Shown here: positions 9,282 through 17,128 of the stretch, piece after piece
Numbering within the stretch: position 1 is the stretch's first letter
Layout: every line of letters begins with the position of its first letter
From: Bacteroidales bacterium
GTDB lineage: Bacteria > Bacteroidota > Bacteroidia > Bacteroidales > P3
Length of the DNA stretch: 38,961 nucleotides
Assembly (NCBI GenBank): GCA_031262295.1
Contig: JAISIA010000026.1
Coordinates: forward strand, 1-38,961
Direction of reading: 5' to 3'
Made by a program: the position numbers and the translations under genes
Notes under the pieces: model-generated
Database searches by the model: none
The model's input: the letters and a program-made list of their open reading frames with translations, nothing else
Told to the model about the DNA's origin: nothing

Positions 9282-10058
9282 ATGAAAAAGACATTAAAAA
9301 CAACATTAGCTGCACTTATAATTGCTTTTGCAGGACTAAATGTTAATGGACAAAAGGTAAAAGGCTCGGATTCTGTTTTGCCTCTTTCACAAAATGAAGC
9401 TCAGGCTTACCAAAAAAAGGGTGGGAACGTGAGTGTAACGGGTGGAGGCTCTGGAGTTGGGATAGCAGCCCTTATAGATGGAACAACAGATATTGCACAA
9501 AGTTCAAGGGAGTTGAAATTTAGCGAAAGAGCAAAGCTAAAAAGCCTTAAAAAGGATATAAAGGAAGTTACAATAGCACGTGATGCCCTAACTGTGATAA
9601 TAAATCCTAATAACAAGGTAAAGAAACTTACGGTTGAACAATTAGAAAAAATATTCACAGGAGAGATTACCAACTGGAAACAAGTGGGAGGAGATGATAT
9701 GAAGATTATTGTTTATTGTAGGGAATCTTCTTCGGGAACATACGAGTTTTTTAAAGAACATGTGATGAATAATAAGAACTATGCGTCTTCTGTCCTATCA
9801 CTTCCTGCAACAGGAGCAGTGGTTCAGTCGGTAAAACAGACCAAAGGAGCAATAGGATACATTGGTTTGGCTTATGTAACAGAAGGAATTAAAGAGGTTG
9901 AAGTGATGAAAGACAATAAGAAATTCCCAATAATTCGTCCCTTACTATACTTCTATGATGTAAAAAATGAGAAAAAAGTAAAACCTTTTATAGACTTTGT
10001 CCTATCAAGTGAAGGACAAAACATCGTTAAGCAAACAGGATACCTACCGGTTAAATAA
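9282..10058 (+). CDS. pstS: Phosphate ABC transporter, periplasmic phosphate-binding protein
   Basis: A 258-residue periplasmic phosphate-binding protein that hands phosphate to the PstCA channel. A signal peptide (1-23, ending in NVNGQ) is followed by 'KGSDSVLPL', then 'VTGGGSGVGIAALIDG' and 'DIAQSSRE', the Ser/Gly-rich phosphate-contacting loops of the family. 'LEKIFTGEITNWKQVGG' and 'RESSSGTYEFF' are also typical. There is no lipobox Cys, so it is probably a soluble periplasmic protein rather than a lipoprotein. It is shorter than the E. coli protein (~320 mature residues) but usual for this group. pstC starts 13 bp downstream. Confidence 0.93.
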   Translation: MKKTLKTTLAALIIAFAGLNVNGQKVKGSDSVLPLSQNEAQAYQKKGGNVSVTGGGSGVGIAALIDGTTDIAQSSRELKFSERAKLKSLKKDIKEVTIARDALTVIINPNNKVKKLTVEQLEKIFTGEITNWKQVGGDDMKIIVYCRESSSGTYEFFKEHVMNNKNYASSVLSLPATGAVVQSVKQTKGAIGYIGLAYVTEGIKEVEVMKDNKKFPIIRPLLYFYDVKNEKKVKPFIDFVLSSEGQNIVKQTGYLPVK

Positions 10059-10071
10059 TTTATAAAAACTT

Positions 10072-11286
10072 ATGTTCATAAAAAGAAAATATTTCTTTGA
10101 ATATTTATGGGAAGGCTTATTAAAGATAAGCGGAGGGCTAACAAGTGTAGCCATACTATTAATTGTAATATTCCTATTCAGTGAAGGGATAGGAATATTC
10201 AATAATAGTGCTGTTGAAGAAGGATACTCCATTATTGTAGGTAAGGATAATGATGTAGAGAATTTAAGTGGTGAGAAAATAAAAGATATTTTTGATCAAA
10301 AAATTGTTTCTTGGAAAACCTTAGGAACAACGATTGAAAATCACGATAGTATAATGTTATTAAGATTAGATGATATTGCATCTTATGTAAGTGAAAATAA
10401 GATTGCCTCTGATTTTAGTAACCTTCCTCAAATAATAGAACAAATAATGAAGGATAATCCTTCCGTTATAGGTTTTCTTCCTTCTGAATACATAAATAAG
10501 GATTCCGATTATAGGATATTAGACTTGGGAAAAATAAAACCTAAGGATTTCTTTTTTGGAAAACAATGGTTTCCTACGGCACAACCTTCTCCTCTATTCG
10601 GTGTTCTTCCCATTGTTTTGGGAACACTACTTGTTAGTTTAATTGCAATACTTATTGCATTACCTTTTGGTTTGGCTGTTGCAATATATTCAGCAGAGCT
10701 TGCCTCAGAAAAAGTCGCTAAACTAATACGTCCAGTTATAGAACTCTTAGCAGGTATCCCTTCTGTTGTTTATGGTTTCTTTGGACTAATTGTAATAGTC
10801 CCTCTAATACAAAAACTATTTAATTTGGACGTAGGAGAAACTGCCTTAGCGGGAAGTATTATTCTTGCCATAATGGCTCTTCCTACTATTATAACTATTG
10901 CTCAGGATGCAATAATGTCAACACCTCGTTCAATGAAAGAAGCCTCTTTGGCTTTGGGTGCAAATAAGTGGCAAACCATTAAAAAAGTTATAATACCATA
11001 TTCTATATCTGGAATAACAGCTGGTGTTGTATTAGGAATAGGAAGAGCAATAGGTGAAACAATGGCTGTTCTTATGGTGACAGGTAATGCAGCGGTAATT
11101 CCAACAACATTATTAGAACCTGTAAGAACAATACCTGCAACAATAGCAGCAGAATTGGGAGAAGCTCCAAAAGGAGGTGCTCACTATGAAGCACTATTTG
11201 CTTTGGGATGTATTCTATTTATATTTACATTAGTTATAAATCTTATTGTAGAATACATATCTTCAAAGAATAAAAACAAGGCATAA
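10072..11286 (+). CDS. pstC: Phosphate ABC transporter permease PstC with PstS-like insert
   Basis: A 404-residue inner-membrane permease forming half of the phosphate channel. A first membrane segment lies at about 20-37. The conserved permease core runs from about 178 to the end, including 'ELLAGIPSVVYGFFGL' and the ATPase-contact loop 'EASLALGANKWQTIKKVIIP'. Between them, residues ~51-152 form a periplasmic insert not found in E. coli PstC (~319 residues). Its start, 'ENLSGEKIKDIFDQKIVSWKTLG', follows the pattern of PstS 'KKLTVEQLEKIFTGEITNWKQVGG', and its end, 'PSVIGFLPSEYI', follows PstS 'GAIGYIGLAYV'. It therefore looks like a degenerate lobe of a phosphate-binding protein lacking the Ser/Gly phosphate loops. 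Longer PstC proteins of this kind are, to my knowledge, usual in Bacteroidota. Confidence 0.9.
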   Translation: MFIKRKYFFEYLWEGLLKISGGLTSVAILLIVIFLFSEGIGIFNNSAVEEGYSIIVGKDNDVENLSGEKIKDIFDQKIVSWKTLGTTIENHDSIMLLRLDDIASYVSENKIASDFSNLPQIIEQIMKDNPSVIGFLPSEYINKDSDYRILDLGKIKPKDFFFGKQWFPTAQPSPLFGVLPIVLGTLLVSLIAILIALPFGLAVAIYSAELASEKVAKLIRPVIELLAGIPSVVYGFFGLIVIVPLIQKLFNLDVGETALAGSIILAIMALPTIITIAQDAIMSTPRSMKEASLALGANKWQTIKKVIIPYSISGITAGVVLGIGRAIGETMAVLMVTGNAAVIPTTLLEPVRTIPATIAAELGEAPKGGAHYEALFALGCILFIFTLVINLIVEYISSKNKNKA

Positions 11287-11304
11287 ATAACATAAAAGAA
11301 GAAA

Positions 11305-12174
11305 ATGGATTACAGAAAAAAAAGAAATATAAATCAAGTTGTTTGGTTCTCTACTTTAAGAGTGATGAGTTTTATTGTTGTTGCAATACTTTTTTGCATA
11401 TTAGGCTTTATTCTATATAATGGAGCAAGTGCAATAAGTTGGGATTTTCTAACAACAATGCCTCAGGACGGGATGACAAAGGGAGGAATACTTCCTGCAA
11501 TACTCGGAACCTTCTATCTAACAATAGGAGCTATAATTTTTGCTTTTCCATTAGGGATACTCTCGGGAATATATCTTAATGAATATGCAGGCAAAGGTTG
11601 GATTGTTAAACTTATTAGGATGATGACAAACAATCTTGGAGCTATTCCATCCATCGTTTTTGGTCTATTTGGGATGGCATTATTTGTAAATAAACTCAAA
11701 TTTGGAGATTCCATAATAGCAGGCTCACTAACCTTAGGACTACTTGTTCTTCCTATTGTAATAAGAACAACAGAAGAAGCACTAAAACAAATAGACGATA
11801 GTTTCCGTACAGGCTCTTTGGCATTGGGAGCAACTAAATTTCAAACCATAATACGGGTTATATTACCTATGGCTTTCCCTAATATAATAACAGGATTGAT
11901 TCTTTCCATTGGAAGAGTATCAGGAGAAACAGCACCAATAATGTTCACTGCTGTTGCCTATTTTCTGCCTCATCTTCCTTCTTCAATATACGATCAAGTT
12001 ATGGCTTTGCCATATCATCTCTATGTTGTTGCAACATCAGGGACAGATATTGAAGCCTCACGCCCTATTGCATACGGAACAGCATTTGTACTTATAGTCA
12101 TAGTGCTTATATTGAACCTTAGTGCATCTTGGCTTAGGAAGTTTTTTGGAAATAAGGTTAAGACAAATTCATAA
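11305..12174 (+). CDS. pstA: Phosphate ABC transporter permease PstA
   Basis: A 289-residue inner-membrane permease that pairs with PstC. Several hydrophobic segments are visible: 18-41, 70-93, ~110-130, ~140-155, ~195-215 and 255-275. Family patterns include 'GILPAILGTFYLTIGAII' near residue 61, 'NNLGAIPSIVFGLFGMA' near 108 and the ATPase-contact loop 'TGSLALGATKFQTIIRVILP' near 169. The length is close to that of E. coli PstA (296). It starts 18 bp after pstC. Confidence 0.92.
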   Translation: MDYRKKRNINQVVWFSTLRVMSFIVVAILFCILGFILYNGASAISWDFLTTMPQDGMTKGGILPAILGTFYLTIGAIIFAFPLGILSGIYLNEYAGKGWIVKLIRMMTNNLGAIPSIVFGLFGMALFVNKLKFGDSIIAGSLTLGLLVLPIVIRTTEEALKQIDDSFRTGSLALGATKFQTIIRVILPMAFPNIITGLILSIGRVSGETAPIMFTAVAYFLPHLPSSIYDQVMALPYHLYVVATSGTDIEASRPIAYGTAFVLIVIVLILNLSASWLRKFFGNKVKTNS

Positions 12175-12212
12175 TATAATTATTTATAAAAACAATTTAT
12201 ATAAAAAACAAT

Positions 12213-12965
12213 ATGTATAGTATAGAAGCAAAGGATGTGAATTTTTATTATGGCGACTTTTTGGCGTTAAAAAACATATCTATGCAAATAGAAAAAAATA
12301 GTGTGACAGCTTTTATTGGTCCTTCGGGTTGTGGAAAAAGCACCTTCCTAAGGCTATTTAATAGGATGAACGATTTAATTCCAAATATAAAATTGGAAGG
12401 AAAGATAATGGTTAAAGGAGAGGATGTTTATTCTAAGAATGTATTTGTTGATCAACTACGAAAAGAAGTTGGGATGGTTTTTCAAAAAGCTAACCCTTTT
12501 CCCAAAACAATATTTGAAAATGTTGCATACGGATTAAGAGTTAATGGAGAAAAAAATAAAAAGAAGATAGAGCAAGTTGTTGAACAATCTCTAAAAGGTG
12601 CTGCTCTATGGGAAGAAGTTAAAGATAAATTAAATCGTTCCGCATTTGCTCTTTCAGGAGGACAACAACAAAGACTTTGCATTGCAAGAGCACTTGCTAT
12701 TGAACCAAGCATAATATTAATGGATGAGCCAGCCTCTGCCTTAGATCCTATCTCTACATTAAAGATAGAGGAATTGATATTTGAACTAAAAAAGAAATAC
12801 ACCATAGTTATTGTAACACATAATATGCAACAAGCCGCAAGAGTCAGCGATAAGACAGCATTTTTCTACTTAGGTGAATTGATAGAATATGATAATACAG
12901 ATAAAATATTTACAAATCCCCAAAAGGAAGCAACACAAAATTACGTAACAGGACGTTTTGGGTGA
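12213..12965 (+). CDS. pstB: Phosphate ABC transporter ATP-binding protein
   Basis: A 250-residue cytoplasmic ATPase that drives phosphate import. Walker A GPSGCGKS is at 36-43, the Q-loop '[21 protein letters not shown]' lies near 88-108, the ABC signature LSGGQQQR is at about 147-154, Walker B ILMDEP and the D-loop SALD follow, and the switch His is in VTHN. '[16 protein letters not shown]' is characteristic of PstB among ABC ATPases. It lies 38 bp after pstA and 51 bp before phoU. Confidence 0.95.
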   Translation: MYSIEAKDVNFYYGDFLALKNISMQIEKNSVTAFIGPSGCGKSTFLRLFNRMNDLIPNIKLEGKIMVKGEDVYSKNVFVDQLRKEVGMVFQKANPFPKTIFENVAYGLRVNGEKNKKKIEQVVEQSLKGAALWEEVKDKLNRSAFALSGGQQQRLCIARALAIEPSIILMDEPASALDPISTLKIEELIFELKKKYTIVIVTHNMQQAARVSDKTAFFYLGELIEYDNTDKIFTNPQKEATQNYVTGRFG

Positions 12966-13016
12966 AAAATAAAAAGAATATTAAGTTAAATAAGTAAAGA
13001 ATAAAAATTAAAAAAT

Positions 13017-13715
13017 ATGGTACAACTACATATAGATACGGAATTGTTCAAGTTAAAGCAGTCTTTGCAAGATATGTGGATAATTGTTGAAAAGCAATTA
13101 AAGAAAACAAGGTTGGCTTTCTTAGATTACGATAAAGCTATGGCAAGACAGGTTATTGCAAGAGAAAAGATGGTAAATGCTTTGGAACTGAAAATAGATT
13201 CTGAATGCGAGAGCTTCATTGCAAAGAATAGTCCAGTTGCTATTGACCTTCGTTTGGTTTTGGCTTATATAAATATGAACAACAATCTTGAAAGAATAGG
13301 TGATTTTTGTGAAAGTATATCCAACTATGTCCTAAATCACATGAGTGGAAAACTTGATGAGAACTTTGCAGCCCTACTTAGGATTGAAGAGATATTTGAT
13401 TGTGCAAATGATATGTTTATATTTGCAAAAGATGCTCTAATAGAAGAGGACACAGAAAAGGCAGAAAAAATATTTGGAATAGATAATCTAATTGATGAAA
13501 TCTATCATAATTCTGTTAAAGTTATAGCAGAGCAAATAAAAAATGATGTTTCAAAAACCGAAGAGTACTTATTGCTATATTCAGTTATAAGAAAATTGGA
13601 ACGAATAGGTGATAGATGCAATAATATTGCAGAGGAGATAGTATTTTATTTGGAAGCAAAGGTTTTAAAACATAATGAAAAAGAAAAGAAAAAAATAGAA
13701 AAGGATTTTAAGTAA
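13017..13715 (+). CDS. phoU: Phosphate signalling/transport regulator PhoU
   Basis: A 232-residue helical protein built of two three-helix PhoU repeats. It opens with 'HIDTELFKLKQSLQDMW'. The metal-site acidic patterns 'NNLERIGDFCESI' (repeat 1) and 'RKLERIGDRCNNIAEEIVF' (repeat 2) are both visible. PhoU couples the state of the PstSCAB transporter to the PhoR-type sensor kinase and restrains uptake; no phoB/phoR pair is in the window. It is the last gene of the operon: a terminator stem begins 30 bp after its stop. The tail is Lys/Glu-rich. Confidence 0.93.
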   Translation: MVQLHIDTELFKLKQSLQDMWIIVEKQLKKTRLAFLDYDKAMARQVIAREKMVNALELKIDSECESFIAKNSPVAIDLRLVLAYINMNNNLERIGDFCESISNYVLNHMSGKLDENFAALLRIEEIFDCANDMFIFAKDALIEEDTEKAEKIFGIDNLIDEIYHNSVKVIAEQIKNDVSKTEEYLLLYSVIRKLERIGDRCNNIAEEIVFYLEAKVLKHNEKEKKKIEKDFK

Positions 13716-13745
13716 CGACATTTTTTTGTTGTCAATCAAAACACT

Positions 13746-13792
13746 AAGCTCAATGATTTTTTTATTTCATTGGGCTTTTCTATTTTTATAGT
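13746..13792 (+). terminator. Terminator of the phosphate operon
   Basis: AAGCTCAATGA (13746-13756) pairs with TCATTGGGCTT (13767-13777), with one G-T pair, followed by TTCTATTTTTA. The remaining ~180 bp up to the tRNA promoter hold nothing I can identify. Confidence 0.8.
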
Positions 13793-13975
13793 CCAACTTG
13801 TTTTGTTTTTATAAAAAGTAGAACAATGTTTCCTTAAAGCATATTGAACTTTATTTAATGATAAACATAAGATAAGTTATTAAAATAAAAGATAAAACAA
13901 TTGCAATATTATAAATAAATGAACAAATTAAATAATTAATATTGCATATTTATAATAAAAAAAATAAAGAAAAAT

Positions 13976-14005
13976 TTGTCATTTACAAAAATGATTGTAT
14001 TTTTG
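13976..14005 (+). promoter_or_regulatory. Promoter of tRNA-Asn
   Basis: TTG (13976-13978), a 19-base spacer and TATTTTTG (13998-14005), close to ideal spacing. Transcription would start near 14011, about 50 nt before the mature tRNA. Confidence 0.75.
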
Positions 14006-14062
14006 CACCGCTTTTTAAGACCTATAAGGCAATTTACTTTTAGGTTTATTTAAAAGAAAAGA

Positions 14063-14139
14063 TCCTCTTTAGCTCAGTTGGTTAGAGCACATGACTGTTA
14101 ATCATGGGGTCCTAGGTTCAAGTCCTAGAAGGGGAGCCA
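14063..14139 (+). tRNA. tRNA-Asn (anticodon GTT), CCA encoded
   Basis: The acceptor stem TCCTCTT / AAGGGGA (one T-G pair) encloses a D-arm GCTC...GAGC, an anticodon stem CATGA / TCATG with loop CTGTTAA (anticodon GTT at 14097-14099), and a T-arm CTAGG / CCTAG with loop TTCAAGT. The discriminator G is at 14136 and CCA is encoded at 14137-14139. Confidence 0.97.
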
Positions 14140-14144
14140 GAGAG

Positions 14145-14182
14145 AAAAGGAGCAAAACTTATGTTTTGTTCCTTTTTTTATT
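14145..14182 (+). terminator. Terminator of tRNA-Asn
   Basis: AAAAGGAGCAAAAC (14145-14158) pairs with GTTTTGTTCCTTTT (14163-14176), with one G-T pair, a 4-nt loop and a T-run. Confidence 0.85.
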
Positions 14183-14189
14183 TAAACTT

Positions 14190-14221
14190 TTGGACAAAAA
14201 AGCAATAAGTTATTATCTTTG
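14190..14221 (+). promoter_or_regulatory. Promoter of the glycosyltransferase-tyrS pair
   Basis: TTG (14190-14192), a 21-base spacer and TATCTTTG (14214-14221). The start codon at 14232 is only 10 bases beyond the -7 box, so the leader is very short, which also fixes the start of the gene. Confidence 0.75.
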
Positions 14222-14231
14222 CAACTTTAAG

Positions 14232-15104
14232 ATGAAAGTAAGTGGTTTTTCCTTTGTAAGAAATGCAATAAAGTTTGACTATCCCGTCATTGAGGCAATA
14301 AGTTCCATTTTGCCTATATGTGATGAGTTTATTTTGGTTTTGGGTAATTCGGAAGATGATACAGAAAACCTAATTAAGTCAATTAATTCCGATAAACTAA
14401 AAATTGTACATTCCATTTGGGATGAAAACCTAAAAACAGGAGGAAAAATCTTAGCTCAACAAACAAATATTGCATTAAATTCAATAAGCAAGGACTCCAC
14501 ATGGGCTTTTTACATCCAAGCAGACGAAGTTATACACGAAAAATACCTTCCAACAATATTAGATTCTATGAAAAAATGGGAGAAAAATAAAGAAGTGGAA
14601 GGCTTACTTTTTAATTATCTTCATTTTTATGGTTCATATAACTTTGTTGGCTCTTCAAGAAAATGGTATAGAAAAGAAATTAGGGTTATCCGTCCTAATA
14701 TAGGAGTGTATTCTTATAGGGATGCACAAGGATTTAGAATAGAAAATAGAAAACTAAATGTTAAAGAAGTTGATGCCTTTGTTTATCATTACGGATGGGT
14801 TAAGTCGCCATACAAACAACAATTAAAACAAAAATACTTCAACTCTTTATGGCACGATGATAATTGGATAGAAAAGAATATTCCAAATAAGGAAGAGTTT
14901 GATTATAGTAATATTGATTCGTTGGAATACTTTGAAGGAGAGCATCCAAAGGTTATAAAAGAAAAGATAGAACAAAAAAATTGGAAATTTGATTTTGATA
15001 TAAAAAAGAAAAACTTTTCATTAAAGGATAGGATATTAAATTTTATAGAGAAGCGTTTCAATTATAGGATAGGTGAATATAAGAATTATAAGATATTAAA
15101 ATAG
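14232..15104 (+). CDS. Family 2 glycosyltransferase
   Basis: A 290-residue cytoplasmic or membrane-associated enzyme of the GT2 (GT-A fold) type. The start '[28 protein letters not shown]', '[15 protein letters not shown]' (nucleotide-sugar site) and '[11 protein letters not shown]' (the D-x-D-like acidic motif, here Asp-Glu) are typical. The second half has '[13 protein letters not shown]' and several Trp/Tyr-rich segments; no membrane segment is evident. The frame runs back into the tRNA, but a promoter at 14190-14221 and the family pattern place the start at 14232. tyrS follows after 40 bp with no promoter visible, so the two are probably co-transcribed. The sugar and acceptor cannot be told from sequence. 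Confidence 0.85.
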   Translation: MKVSGFSFVRNAIKFDYPVIEAISSILPICDEFILVLGNSEDDTENLIKSINSDKLKIVHSIWDENLKTGGKILAQQTNIALNSISKDSTWAFYIQADEVIHEKYLPTILDSMKKWEKNKEVEGLLFNYLHFYGSYNFVGSSRKWYRKEIRVIRPNIGVYSYRDAQGFRIENRKLNVKEVDAFVYHYGWVKSPYKQQLKQKYFNSLWHDDNWIEKNIPNKEEFDYSNIDSLEYFEGEHPKVIKEKIEQKNWKFDFDIKKKNFSLKDRILNFIEKRFNYRIGEYKNYKILK

Positions 15105-15144
15105 GTTTCTAATAAAAGAATTAAAACAATATAAAAGAAATATT

Positions 15145-16425
15145 ATGAAAGATTTCATAGAAGAATTATCTTGGCGAGGTATGATTCACACAATAATGCC
15201 CGGAACTAAGGAAGAGTTGGAAAAAGGTATGGCTACTGCATACGTTGGTATTGACCCAACTGCTGATTCTTTGCATATAGGACACTTAGTTAGCGTTATG
15301 ATGCTAACACATTTTCAAAATTGCGGTCATCGTCCTTTGGTTTTAGTTGGTGGTGCAACAGGTATGATTGGCGATCCTTCTTTTAAAAGCGAGGAAAGAA
15401 AGTTATTGGATACAGAAACAATAAAACATAATCAAGAATGTATAAAGAATCAGCTCTCAAAATTCTTAGACTTTAATTCAAATGCTCAAAATAAGGCAGA
15501 GTGTTTAAATAACTATGACTGGATGAAGGATTGGTCTTTCTTGGATTTTATAAGAGATATAGGAAAACATATAAGCGTTAATTATATGATGGCTAAGGAT
15601 AGCGTAAAAAAACGTATGGAAACAGGAATATCCTTCACCGAATTTTCATATCAACTTTTGCAAGGCTACGATTTTAAATACCTATATGAAAATTATAATT
15701 GCCATCTACAAATGGGAGGAAGTGATCAATGGGGCAACATTACAACGGGAACAGAACTTATAAGACGTATGTTGCAAAAAGAAGCCTTTGCCCTAACTTG
15801 TCCTTTGATAACAAAGAGTGATGGAAAGAAATTTGGCAAAACAGAAAAAGGTAATATATGGCTTGATCCTAATAAGACTTCTGCTTATACCTTCTATCAA
15901 TTTTGGCTAAATGTTTCAGATGAAGATGCACAAAAGTTTATTAAAATCTTTACCTTGTTTAACAAAACGGAGATTGAATCCTTAATAAAGCAGCATAATG
16001 AGGCTCCACACGAAAGATTATTACAAAAAACCTTAGCAAAGGATATAACAATTAGGGTTCATAGTGAAAAGGAATATCTTTCGGCAATAGAGGCATCGGA
16101 AATTCTTTTTGGGAAAAATGCAACACAAAGCATAAGACAAATTGATGAAAGAACACTTTTGGATGTTTTTGAAGGCGTTCCTTTATTTGAAATAGAGAAA
16201 GACAATATTACAAAAGAGATAAACATTATTGACTTTATTACAGAAAACACTAAAATATTTTCTTCCAAGGGCGAAGCAAGGAGAACAATAAAAGAAAATG
16301 CCCTATCTATAAATAAGGAAAAGGTAGATGAAAACTACATAATTACAAATAAAGACCTACTAAATGATAAGTATATTTTAGTACAAAAAGGAAAGAAAAA
16401 CTACTATCTTTTAATTGTAAAATAG
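15145..16425 (+). CDS. tyrS: Tyrosyl-tRNA synthetase
   Basis: A 426-residue class I aminoacyl-tRNA synthetase that charges tRNA-Tyr. The HIGH motif is at 44-47 ('SLHIGHL'), tyrosine-site residues appear in '[12 protein letters not shown]' and '[10 protein letters not shown]', and the KMSKS-type loop is KFGKT at 229-233, the form usual in bacterial TyrRS. The last ~70 residues form an S4-like RNA-binding domain ('[17 protein letters not shown]', '[15 protein letters not shown]'). The length fits the bacterial family (~420-430). It follows the glycosyltransferase by 40 bp. Confidence 0.96.
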   Translation: MKDFIEELSWRGMIHTIMPGTKEELEKGMATAYVGIDPTADSLHIGHLVSVMMLTHFQNCGHRPLVLVGGATGMIGDPSFKSEERKLLDTETIKHNQECIKNQLSKFLDFNSNAQNKAECLNNYDWMKDWSFLDFIRDIGKHISVNYMMAKDSVKKRMETGISFTEFSYQLLQGYDFKYLYENYNCHLQMGGSDQWGNITTGTELIRRMLQKEAFALTCPLITKSDGKKFGKTEKGNIWLDPNKTSAYTFYQFWLNVSDEDAQKFIKIFTLFNKTEIESLIKQHNEAPHERLLQKTLAKDITIRVHSEKEYLSAIEASEILFGKNATQSIRQIDERTLLDVFEGVPLFEIEKDNITKEINIIDFITENTKIFSSKGEARRTIKENALSINKEKVDENYIITNKDLLNDKYILVQKGKKNYYLLIVK

Positions 16426-16566
16426 TTTTAAAAGCATATAATAGATTTTCCTATTTTTTAATGATTTAAGTCGCTTTAAGAAATATTTCATTTATGCTTA
16501 AAAAAAATATTTAACATTTTTTCCTTCAAATGTTAAATTCAAAATTTTAATTTTGAAATTTGCCAT

Positions 16567-16597
16567 TTGCTTTTTTGAAAATAATTTTATATCTTTG
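16567..16597 (+). promoter_or_regulatory. Promoter inside R1 copy 3
   Basis: TTG (16567-16569), a 20-base spacer and TATCTTTG (16590-16597), matching copy 2 in spacing and in the hairpin that follows, while much of the spacer sequence differs. Confidence 0.65.
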
Positions 16598-16602
16598 CCG
16601 AA

Positions 16603-17108
16603 ACAAAGTTTCTTTCTTAGGGCAATAAAGTTCTAATATTTCCAAATTTCATTTTTCTTTATATTTATAAAATAATCTCTTCATTATTAGTGTGTTATCT
16701 CTAAATAAATCTTCGTTTTAGAAAATTATTTCTTCGTTTTAGCAAACTAAAACAGCGTTTTATTTGAACAAATCTTCGTTTTTTTTATTTAAAAATTAGA
16801 ATTTGGCTTTTTTAATGAAAAATATAGAAAAATGTATTAAAATTTGCTTAGATTGTATTGAGGATTAATAAATTAATAATTTGGCAAAATTTTAACAAAT
16901 TTTTGAATAGTAAAAATTGAAAAATTGAGTCAAATGTTAAAAAATGTTAAATTTTGGCAAAATTATTTACTAAAGTGTTAAAAAAGGGGTGTTTTTTAGG
17001 GTGTGAAATGTTAAAAAAATTGGGAATTTATACAATTGATATAGGTATTTTAATGAAAGAGTAGGTATATAACAAGAAAGCGGCATCTCAAAAAAGAGAT
17101 GTCGCTTT
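16603..17108 (+). ncRNA. Candidate ~500-nt non-coding transcript (R1 copy 3)
   Basis: Counterpart of 980-1484: promoter, start-site hairpin, CGTTTTAG units, and an end at the bidirectional stem 17077-17108, which here has a clear T-run (TTTTTTT) on the + strand. It would converge with giant gene 2. No protein frame is conserved with copy 2. Confidence 0.35.
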
Positions 17109-17112
17109 TTTT
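17077..17112. terminator. Bidirectional terminator after giant gene 2
   Basis: AAAGCGGCATCTC (17077-17089), a six-A loop and GAGATGTCGCTTT (17096-17108). It is the same stem as at 1451-1484 with one C-to-T change that keeps pairing as G-T. Confidence 0.85.
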
Positions 17113-17128
17113 ATAAAAAATTTATGTT

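Larger units (their letters stand above)
16495..17128 (+). repeat. R1 repeat family, copy 3 (full, beside giant gene 2)
   Basis: This ~630-bp block repeats 868-1500 from the stem TTTAACATTT (16509-16518) / AAATGTTAAA (16527-16536) through the promoter, the GAAACAAAGTTTC hairpin, CGTTTTAG units ending in AAAACAGCGTTTT, the GGGGTGTTTTTTAGGGTGTG block and the terminator. The half nearest the giant gene is best conserved; the hairpin and promoter elements are kept while the bases between them differ. Between the tyrS stop and this block there is only a weak 5-bp stem (AATAG/CTATT, 16440-16455) with a T-run as a possible tyrS terminator. Confidence 0.8.

Noticed and set aside
14091..14231. Glycosyltransferase start inside the tRNA gene
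   Set aside because: The extra codons overlap tRNA-Asn, its terminator and the gene's own promoter.
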